The notes below the pieces were generated by a model. The model made no database searches. It had not been told where the DNA came from and worked only from the letters and a program-made list of their open reading frames with translations. DNA of 5,682 bases from Fidelibacterota bacterium. Lineage in GTDB: Bacteria; Fidelibacterota; UBA2242; JAFGTP01. Location: contig JAIPHI010000172.1 of assembly GCA_021735285.1 (NCBI GenBank), positions 1-5,682 of the forward strand, read 5' to 3'. The position numbers were made by a program, and so were the translations under genes. How positions within the stretch are numbered: position 1 is the stretch's first letter; the number at the start of each line of letters is the position of its first letter. This document shows positions 1 to 5,420 of this stretch, one piece after another.

Positions 1-149
1 AAAATTTGGTATATTGTGCCAATGGCAATTGAGATGATACAACTATATGTGATGGTAAAATTTTAATGCAAGAGGGTTATGTGGAAGGTGAGGAAAAAAT
101 AATAAATAAAGCTCGAGAAGTTGCCATTGATTTAGTAAATAGAGAATAG
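1..149 (+). pseudogene. 3' end of an amidohydrolase (MTA/SAH deaminase-like), interrupted by an in-frame TGA; 5' part outside window
   Basis: Reading from base 3, the frame gives NLVYCANGN, a TGA stop at 30-32, then DDTTICDGKILMQEGYVEG and a charged helix ending in LVNRE before TAG at 147-149. The pattern (N)LVY-x-A-x-G, about nine residues, then DGK-I-hydrophobic-M and a final REVA-type helix is how 5-methylthioadenosine/S-adenosylhomocysteine deaminases and related metal-dependent amidohydrolases end. These enzymes deaminate MTA or SAH in nucleoside salvage. Both halves stay in one frame and the spacing fits the family, so the TGA looks like a point nonsense change rather than a frameshift. 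It would remove 38 residues, including the last beta strands of the composite sandwich domain. Other readings are a sequencing error, a recoded TGA (no support seen), or a gene that tolerates the shorter end. All catalytic residues lie outside the window, so the exact substrate is uncertain. Confidence 0.55.
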
Positions 150-180
150 ATAAACTAAGTTAAAATCTGGATAAGTGAAA

Positions 181-200
181 AATTTTATTAGGATAAAATT
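181..200. terminator. A/T-only hairpin between converging genes, possible weak bidirectional terminator
   Basis: AATTTTAT (181-188) and ATAAAATT (193-200) are perfect inverted repeats around a 4-base loop, TAGG. The hairpin lies between the plus-strand amidohydrolase end (149) and the minus-strand argH stop (259). In the argH direction the stem runs into three further T residues, which is terminator-like. There are no G-C pairs in the stem, so stability is low and the function is inferred mainly from position. No other terminator-like structure is visible in the 150-258 gap. Confidence 0.3.
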
Positions 201-258
201 GTATTTGTTGAATAAATTGGAAGGTAATTTTCAACGGTAAAGACAAAATTTATCAATA

Positions 259-1434
259 TTAATACTGGCTAGCTATTTGGCGGTAAGCTTCTCTAAAAGG
301 CACTCCCTGTTTAACTAATTTGTAAGCTTTCTCTGTAGCATACAATTCATCTGTCAATGCTTCTTCGCATTTATCTTTGTTAACCTTGAGGGAATCGAAA
401 ATATTAGCGCTAATTCGAAGCGAGGCGTGGGTAATATCAAATACCTCAAAAATTGCCTCTTTGAAGAGCTGAAAATCACGGTGATAGCCCGTGATCAAAT
501 TGGCCATCATTGAGCTAATCCGATTTTCCAGTGAAACAACAATATGATATTTAGCTCGCATGAGTTCCAGTACATCTGGATTTTTTTTGTGTGGCATGAT
601 GGAACTGCCGGTTAGAAATTTATCCGGTAAAGAAAAATATTGGCAGCCGGGCATGGAAAAAAGGATAAGGTCTGAGGCGTACTTATTGAGATCGTACATT
701 ACCAGCTTAAAAATGCTTGCCAAACCGCTTTCGAATTTTCCACGGCTATTTTGACAATAAACTGGATTCTCCTGTACACGCTCAAAACCTAAATTACCGG
801 CAGTGTAATCCCTTTTTATATTGAGAGGTGCACCATAACCGGCCGCCGTTCCGAGAGGGGATTGGTCTATGAATTTTGCATAAAATTTTAAATAATCAAG
901 GTTGTCCCGCATTGAATCCCTGAGCCCTCCAGCCCACATGGCTATTGATGAGGGCATGGCTTTTCTTGTATGGGTGTATCCAGGAAATTCTATATCCCCG
1001 TATTTATCAATGAGTTTTTTTATGGATTTAATATTTTCATTAATCAATTCTTCAATATTTTTTATTTCGTCACGATAATATAATCTGAGAGCTGTTAATA
1101 CTTGATCATTTCTGGAGCGAGCAGTATGAATTTTTTTACCAGTATCTCCCAGTTTTTTTGTTAAATGATTTTCAATGGCAGTATGACAGTCTTCCTCAGA
1201 TTTTTCAATCTTAAAATCACCATTTTTATGGAGAGAAATGATATTTTTTAGTTCCTTTATTAATTGGTTTTTTTCATTTTCTGTAAGAATATCGATTTCA
1301 TGTAACATCTCAGCATGCGTAATAGAGGCCCGACAGTCGTATTCTACCAGGCGCTGATCCAGAATATAATCCCGACCAACCGTATAATCTTCCACAATTT
1401 CGTCTAATGTATAGCCTTTATTCCACAGCTTCAT
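259..1434 (-). CDS. argH: Argininosuccinate lyase, C-terminally short, divergent subfamily
   Basis: ArgH splits argininosuccinate into arginine and fumarate, the last step of arginine synthesis, as a cytosolic homotetramer of the fumarase/aspartase superfamily. Visible landmarks are: N-terminal MKLW; HTARSRNDQ (103-111, usually HTGRSRNDQ); PGYTH (151-155); SPLGTAAGYG (192-201); and the superfamily signature GSSIMPHKKNPD (276-287), whose mobile loop carries the catalytic serine. QGVPFREAYRQIA (377-389) is the conserved start of the C-terminal domain. The protein stops two residues later, at 391 residues against the usual 445-470, so most of the final helices are absent. The active-site segments are all present, so activity is plausible. 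The region holding SDRDF in common ArgH reads NSRGKFE here (229-235), a form I associate with Bacteroidota-type ArgH. The ATG at 1432-1434 lies inside the end of argG and has an AAGGA site 6 bases upstream. It is the last gene of the argR-argG-argH operon. Confidence 0.95.
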   Translation of the reverse strand: MKLWNKGYTLDEIVEDYTVGRDYILDQRLVEYDCRASITHAEMLHEIDILTENEKNQLIKELKNIISLHKNGDFKIEKSEEDCHTAIENHLTKKLGDTGKKIHTARSRNDQVLTALRLYYRDEIKNIEELINENIKSIKKLIDKYGDIEFPGYTHTRKAMPSSIAMWAGGLRDSMRDNLDYLKFYAKFIDQSPLGTAAGYGAPLNIKRDYTAGNLGFERVQENPVYCQNSRGKFESGLASIFKLVMYDLNKYASDLILFSMPGCQYFSLPDKFLTGSSIMPHKKNPDVLELMRAKYHIVVSLENRISSMMANLITGYHRDFQLFKEAIFEVFDITHASLRISANIFDSLKVNKDKCEEALTDELYATEKAYKLVKQGVPFREAYRQIASQY

Positions 1435-2689
1435 CTTTATTCCTTGATCTCCATAAATATGGATTTTCTTCTCTTAACACAGCGTGATGGGCTTTTAATC
1501 TGATGGCATTAATATTAATGAAACCCTTGGAGTCCTCGGCATCAAATCCGCCTTCGATATCCATACTGGATAGTTCTCTGTCGTAGAGAGAAGTCGGTGA
1601 TTTGCGTCCCAGAGGATTAATATTCCCTTTGATAAGAGCCAATTTTACTGTCCCTGTAATTCTTTCCTGGCTTTTATTCATCGCATTCATCAAGAAATCC
1701 ATCTCAGGTGAAAACCATAAACCATTGTAGATTAATTCAGAAAATTTGGGGATCAGGCTATCGCGAATGTGCATGACCTCCTTGTCCATGGCCAAACCTT
1801 CAAGGTCTCTATGGGCTGCCCAGAGGATTGTAGCAGCTGGCGTTTCATAGATTCCTCTTGATTTGATCCCGATAAATCTATTTTCTACCATATCAACCCG
1901 ACCGATGCTATGTTTTTCTCCCAGCTCATTTAGATAATTATAGAAATCGAGTGGATCGGTCTTCTCCACATCATCTTTTTTATTGCTAACTTTTATGGGA
2001 ATTCCATCTTCGAATTCTATCTCTATGATATCTTCCTCATCAGGAGTATCCTTGATAGATCTGGTGCGACTATAAACGTGTTCCGGAGGCCTTTTTGATG
2101 GATCTTCAAGAATGCCGGCTTCATGGCTAATATGCATTAAATTGTCATCCTCACTGTATGATTTTTCTTTGGAAGCTTTGACAGAAATATTATGTTTATC
2201 AGCATATTCTAAAAGGTCAGTACGACCCTTGAACTGGTCGAGAAATTCCGGATCTTTCCAGGGAGAAATTATTTTCAGATCGGGAGCTAGAGCATTATAG
2301 GCAAATTCAAACCGTACCTGATCATTGCCTTTTCCTGTCGCACCATGCGAGACATATTTTGCATTTTCCTTATGCGCGATCTCAACCTGTCGTTTAGCAA
2401 TTAAGGGGCGGGCAATTGCAGTTCCCAGTAGATAGCGACCTTCATAGACCGCATTGCCCTGTAAAGCCGAAAAAATATAATCAGTAACGAATTCTCTGCG
2501 TAGATCTTCTATATAAACCCGTGAGGCACCTGTCTCAAGAGCTTTTTCCTCTATATCTTCAAAATCTTCTTCCACACCAACATTACCTAAATAGGCTATA
2601 ACTTCATATCCTTTATTGAGGAGCCACTTTAAAATGACCGAAGTATCTAAACCACCACTATATGCTAAAACGACTTTTTCTTTTGACAT
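1418..2689 (-). CDS. argG: Argininosuccinate synthase
   Basis: ArgG joins citrulline and aspartate using ATP (giving AMP + PPi) to form argininosuccinate, the substrate of the next gene's product. It is a cytosolic tetramer. The N-type ATP pyrophosphatase P-loop AYSGGLDTS is at residues 9-17. The family signature HGATGKGNDQVRFE (115-128) contacts aspartate, citrulline and ATP. Further conserved blocks are NLMHISHEAGILEDP (183-197), ENRFIGIKSRGIYETP (269-284) and GFININAIRLK (389-399). The 423-residue length is normal to slightly long and the fold looks complete. The YLGNVG, FKGRTDLLEYA and NLMHISHEAGILE blocks match animal argininosuccinate synthase better than the Bacillus type, which has NLWGRSNECGILE. 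The ATG at 2687-2689 has AGAGGA five bases upstream (2695-2700). The start is 20 bases after the argR stop, so the two genes are co-transcribed. The last 17 bases overlap argH. Confidence 0.98.
   Translation of the reverse strand: MSKEKVVLAYSGGLDTSVILKWLLNKGYEVIAYLGNVGVEEDFEDIEEKALETGASRVYIEDLRREFVTDYIFSALQGNAVYEGRYLLGTAIARPLIAKRQVEIAHKENAKYVSHGATGKGNDQVRFEFAYNALAPDLKIISPWKDPEFLDQFKGRTDLLEYADKHNISVKASKEKSYSEDDNLMHISHEAGILEDPSKRPPEHVYSRTRSIKDTPDEEDIIEIEFEDGIPIKVSNKKDDVEKTDPLDFYNYLNELGEKHSIGRVDMVENRFIGIKSRGIYETPAATILWAAHRDLEGLAMDKEVMHIRDSLIPKFSELIYNGLWFSPEMDFLMNAMNKSQERITGTVKLALIKGNINPLGRKSPTSLYDRELSSMDIEGGFDAEDSKGFININAIRLKAHHAVLREENPYLWRSRNKDEAVE
1441..1445 (-). promoter_or_regulatory. argH ribosome binding site inside argG
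   Basis: AAGGA on the minus strand lies 6 bases before the argH ATG and within the last codons of argG. This supports the chosen argH start and suggests translational coupling: ribosomes finishing argG at 1418 would sit directly over the argH start. Confidence 0.7.
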
Positions 2690-2709
2690 TAAAATCCTCT
2701 AATAATTAA

Positions 2710-3180
2710 TTAAATATGATTTTCTAGTTCTGGAACCTGCTGGACTAAAGTATCCATAAATTTATTCTTTGAAACGCCTTCCTGTAAAACAATCATTACA
2801 GTATCCTCTCCGGCTATTGTACCCAGAACGTGATTCATTTCCATTTCATCAATTAACATCGCTATATTGGGGGCAAATGATGCTGTACATTTCAGAATCG
2901 CAATATTGTCCGAAAAGGAAATAGAATGGAAACTTTCCACCGGGAATTTTGTCATGATTGAGTTGTTAGTTCTATGGACTCTATCAGGGAGAGCGTACAC
3001 ATGCCCTTTTTTACGATCAGGTATTTTTATAATCCTGAGGCTGTTCAGGTCGCGGGAAAGTGTAGCCTGAGTTGTCTTAAACCCTCTCTTTTCAAGTTTT
3101 TTCTGTAATTCACGCTGACTTGCGATTTTATCCTGGGCCACTATATCTTTTATGATCTTGTGTCTTTTTATCTTATTCAT
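2710..3180 (-). CDS. argR: Arginine repressor (ArgR/AhrC family)
   Basis: ArgR is a hexameric, arginine-activated DNA-binding protein that represses arginine synthesis genes by binding paired ARG boxes. The 156-residue product starts MNKIKRHKII, the usual family start. Residues 20-46 form the winged helix with the recognition signature TTQATLSRDL (36-45). The C-terminal oligomerisation and arginine-binding domain contains SFAPNIAMLID (101-111) and GTIAGEDTVMIV (120-131). Two positions deviate: the usual P-G of the first motif is P-N, and the usual GDD that contacts arginine is GED (124-126). The frame stays open to a TTG at 3214-3216, giving 168 residues. That start would lie only a few bases after the predicted transcription start and inside an operator, so ATG 3178-3180 is preferred. 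No good Shine-Dalgarno precedes either start. It is first in an operon with argG and argH and probably represses it. Confidence 0.95.
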   Translation of the reverse strand: MNKIKRHKIIKDIVAQDKIASQRELQKKLEKRGFKTTQATLSRDLNSLRIIKIPDRKKGHVYALPDRVHRTNNSIMTKFPVESFHSISFSDNIAILKCTASFAPNIAMLIDEMEMNHVLGTIAGEDTVMIVLQEGVSKNKFMDTLVQQVPELENHI

Positions 3181-3202
3181 TTTTGTTAATTTTATTAAGT
3201 TT

Positions 3203-3216
3203 TGTATAAATATCAA
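3203..3216 (-). promoter_or_regulatory. ARG-box-like operator, downstream copy
   Basis: On the plus strand this reads TGTATAAATATCAA, close to the ARG-box pattern TGnAT-nnnn-ATnCA with the right half imperfect. It shares TGyATAAATAT with the copy at 3224-3237, and the two starts are 21 bases apart, the two-helical-turn spacing of natural ArgR box pairs. It lies just downstream of the predicted argR transcription start. The basis is visual match to the known consensus. Confidence 0.55.
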
Positions 3217-3223
3217 TTATCTG

Positions 3224-3237
3224 TGCATAAATATACA
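3224..3237 (-). promoter_or_regulatory. ARG-box-like operator overlapping the -10 element
   Basis: On the plus strand this reads TGCATAAATATACA, an imperfect palindrome (5 of 7 base pairs symmetric) that fits the ArgR consensus half-sites TGnAT and ATnCA. It fully covers the predicted -10 hexamer at 3230-3235. ArgR bound here would block RNA polymerase, giving autoregulation of argR and repression of argG and argH. Confidence 0.7.
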
Positions 3238-3258
3238 TACAGAAAAAACTGATGTCAA
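3230..3258 (-). promoter_or_regulatory. Predicted sigma-A promoter of argR-argG-argH
   Basis: On the minus strand, TTGACA (3258 down to 3253) is a perfect -35. It is followed by a 17-base spacer and TATATT (3235 down to 3230), a 5/6 match to TATAAT. Transcription should start near 3222-3224, giving a leader of about 43 bases before the argR ATG at 3180. No comparable promoter was seen in the 20-base argR-argG gap. Confidence 0.75.
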
Positions 3259-3484
3259 GTAAAAATAATATAATATTGCAGTTAAATTACAAGTGCTATA
3301 AGATTATAAAAAATGAGTACTATATGGTAGTTTCCATAGATAATCTGATAAAAATTCAGCATCAAAATATAAATACAATGTAATCAACGTAGCTGGAATA
3401 ATTATACAGCAATAGCCCGGAAAATATTCTTTCTCCATTAATTTTATAAACAGAAATATATTTAAATCGATATAAAAATTATTC
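3259..3484. other. Intergenic region without a recognisable gene
   Basis: These roughly 225 bases separate the stop of the PEPCK-like gene from the argR promoter. The stretch is strongly AT-rich. I see no open frame of useful length, no tRNA-like fold and no convincing terminator. Only a 5-bp stem at 3323-3327/3334-3338 stands out, with T residues too far away. Confidence 0.5.
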
Positions 3485-5251
3485 TTATAGTTCTGTATCT
3501 TGAATCATCCTCAGCATTTGTTCGGCTGCTGCTGTAGGTCCTTCAATCTCCATCCCAGGCACTCCCAGTCTGGTTCTGATCTGTCCTACGTAAGTATCGT
3601 TTTCAAATAATTTACCAAAGAATTTATTTGCAATTTCATCATGGAGAGATTTCATTTGAGGGGGCCCAAATATATTAGCAAAGTAGGAGTGTCGCAAACC
3701 TTTATCATCGGTTGTACCTTTACTCATTACAGCACCTTCCCGAAAGACGCGAAGGGCCTCTTCAGGTTTTTCAAACCTTTCAATAATTGGATGGTCCTCA
3801 TCTATCTCTTCATAATTATTAGCATATAATACAAAATCTATCTCAGTGCCTTTATTTACATTTTTGAAGGTGGTTACCGGCAAAGTAATCCTTGAATTGG
3901 TTTTGCCGGGATTACTAATAATAGCGCGATCCAGCTGACCAAAAGCAAAACCGGGTGGATAATCATCCAACCTTTGAAATGCGCCTGTTTCGGTTCCATA
4001 AACAATCACTTCACCATTTGAATCTATTTCCAGAGAGCCCATATCATCAGCAATAATTGTCATTTCCTTAAGTTGTTCTTCTGCTAGCCGACGGAACGCT
4101 TCTATACTTTCTGATTTACCTGCGCCTGAATCACCTATTAACAGAAAATTACCTGATTTATTATTTTTTAGGGTCAATTTATAGAAAGCACCGTGAAAAG
4201 GCATATTGCCATTCATCATTACCCGGGTGTTATGCAGCGTCAACATCATTTTTTTCAGATAGCCGAAGTAGCCAAATTCTTTATCCCTTGGCACAGCTGC
4301 CACAAGTAAGTCTTCATCTTCATCATAGTGATAAACAGTAGGCATGTCTCCCAGCCCATCGAGAGCCCCCTCATCAACCCCATAGAGATAAACTGCGTCG
4401 GGCTTCTTGTTTAGGTCCTCTTTTTTAGCAAGTTCAAATAAATTACTCAGATGAAAACCAAGTTCATAAAAACTCTTGTGAAAATATGTATAGACTATAA
4501 TCTTACCTATTTTGGCAGGAAAACACAACCAGTCCTCGCCCTTTACATCTACATAATCAAATGGATTTTTATCAATCTTTACAAATTGTCCTCTTCTTCT
4601 ATTCATAGGAGGATCAAAAATCAGGGGTGGGTATAATAAAATTTGCCGAATGGTGGGTATATTATTTAATTTTGTATATCTGTCAGATTCTAAACCTACT
4701 AGTTCTGACTCAACTGCTATTGTAGCCACTTCAGCTCCAGCATGAACCTGCCGGTAAACCTGGGGATGTTCCCCGGTTATATGTTCCTGGATATTTCTAT
4801 AAGCCCGTCTAACAAGATGCATTAATTTTTCTACAGTAGTGTTGAAGGTTCGATAGGGACGCTCATCAAGTCGATCACTTTCAGAACTACAAATTACAAA
4901 ACGGTCAAAGCTACGCCAGTAATTGTAAAAATATTCAGTAAATTCAAATAGAGTCTGTTTATCTTCTAAAAATAACTCCGCTCCATCAACTACATTCGGT
5001 ACCAATGAAACTTCCAGTTTGGTTAAATATTTGAATGTCTGAATTAAATTTTTAATGTTTTCCTGATCTATTTCCTGACCTTGAAAAATGTCTAACAGGT
5101 TTGAACCTCTTGCTTGTAAACTCTCAATACAATTCACAAGCATACTATAGAACATTTCACTTTCGACCAGTTCCTCCGGAGATTCACAAATCCTATCCTT
5201 AAGTTTTAATATAACTTTATCCTCTGTGATTTCGTATGAAATCGAATGCAT
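3485..5251 (-). CDS. Divergent PEP carboxykinase-family protein with HPr-kinase-like P-loop
   Basis: Classical ATP-PEPCK converts oxaloacetate + ATP to PEP + CO2 + ADP; the reaction of this 588-residue protein is not known to me. Residues 321-548 follow the PEPCK catalytic core. YFGYLKK (328-334) matches YGGEMKK of the E. coli enzyme (Tyr207, metal ligand Lys213). His353 in MPFHG is 19 residues after Lys334, the same spacing as Lys213-His232. The P-loop GDSGAGKSE (373-381) follows, then the kinase-2 acidic pair DD (402-403), NSRITLPV (452-459, like NTRVSYPI with Arg333) and MSKGTT...FANIFGPPQMKSLH (509-537, like FTAKLAGTE...FSACFGAAFLSLH). The P-loop and HG motif resemble HPr kinase (HprK), which shares this fold. 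The PEPCK N-terminal RSPKDK motif is not seen, and residues 1-210 match nothing I recognise. No signal peptide or membrane segment is evident, so it is probably cytosolic. The start is supported by GAGGAG five bases upstream. It appears monocistronic. It could be an unusual PEPCK or a protein or small-molecule kinase. Confidence 0.85.
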   Translation of the reverse strand: MHSISYEITEDKVILKLKDRICESPEELVESEMFYSMLVNCIESLQARGSNLLDIFQGQEIDQENIKNLIQTFKYLTKLEVSLVPNVVDGAELFLEDKQTLFEFTEYFYNYWRSFDRFVICSSESDRLDERPYRTFNTTVEKLMHLVRRAYRNIQEHITGEHPQVYRQVHAGAEVATIAVESELVGLESDRYTKLNNIPTIRQILLYPPLIFDPPMNRRRGQFVKIDKNPFDYVDVKGEDWLCFPAKIGKIIVYTYFHKSFYELGFHLSNLFELAKKEDLNKKPDAVYLYGVDEGALDGLGDMPTVYHYDEDEDLLVAAVPRDKEFGYFGYLKKMMLTLHNTRVMMNGNMPFHGAFYKLTLKNNKSGNFLLIGDSGAGKSESIEAFRRLAEEQLKEMTIIADDMGSLEIDSNGEVIVYGTETGAFQRLDDYPPGFAFGQLDRAIISNPGKTNSRITLPVTTFKNVNKGTEIDFVLYANNYEEIDEDHPIIERFEKPEEALRVFREGAVMSKGTTDDKGLRHSYFANIFGPPQMKSLHDEIANKFFGKLFENDTYVGQIRTRLGVPGMEIEGPTAAAEQMLRMIQDTEL

Positions 5252-5256
5252 ATTTA

Positions 5257-5262
5257 CTCCTC
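5257..5262 (-). promoter_or_regulatory. Strong Shine-Dalgarno of the PEPCK-like gene
   Basis: GAGGAG on the minus strand lies five bases before ATG 5249-5251. It fixes the start and is the best ribosome binding site in the window, suggesting efficient translation. Confidence 0.8.
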
Positions 5263-5299
5263 GCTTTTTAATTTTCCGTGATTAAATTAAGGCAATAAA

Positions 5300-5337
5300 T
5301 TTTCTACAACAACCAACTTTTTTCTACATAAAACAAC
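5300..5337. repeat. Two 18-bp direct repeats, 20-bp period, upstream of the PEPCK-like gene
   Basis: TTTTCTACAACAACCAAC (5300-5317) and TTTTCTACATAAAACAAC (5320-5337) agree at 15 of 18 positions, including an identical TTTTCTACA. The 20-base period is close to two helical turns, as for paired regulator sites. They lie about 49-86 bases upstream of the PEPCK-like start, where promoter elements would be expected. No good -35/-10 pair could be assigned there. An operator or activator site is inferred from arrangement only. The rest of the 5252-5420 gap holds no gene and no convincing terminator. Confidence 0.6.
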
Positions 5338-5420
5338 GTCAAAAACTGTCCAATACAATTTAGCCACACAGGGGGAGTATATTAGGCATTGTTAAGTTTA
5401 ACTCTGTAAATATCATTAAA

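Noticed and set aside
3181..3216. TTG-initiated 12-residue extension of ArgR
   Set aside because: The TTG lies at about +7 of the predicted transcript, within an ARG box, has no ribosome site, and the ATG at 3180 gives the normal family N-terminus.
3308..3338. Hairpin TATGG/CCATA near a run of six T on the minus strand, possible terminator of the PEPCK-like gene
   Set aside because: The stem is only 5 bp and the T run begins about 9 bases after it, so it does not have terminator geometry.
2112..4636. Short plus-strand open frames inside argG, argR and the PEPCK-like gene
   Set aside because: They are antisense to well-supported genes, lack ribosome sites and have no family-like motifs.
5301..5380. 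TTGGAC and TTGACG -35-like hexamers upstream of the PEPCK-like gene
   Set aside because: No hexamer resembling TATAAT lies 16-18 bases downstream of either, so no promoter could be assigned with confidence.
5391..5402. Imperfect palindrome GTTAAGTTTAAC after the ABC gene
   Set aside because: It is a 10/12 AT-rich palindrome without a T run; such matches are common by chance in this composition.
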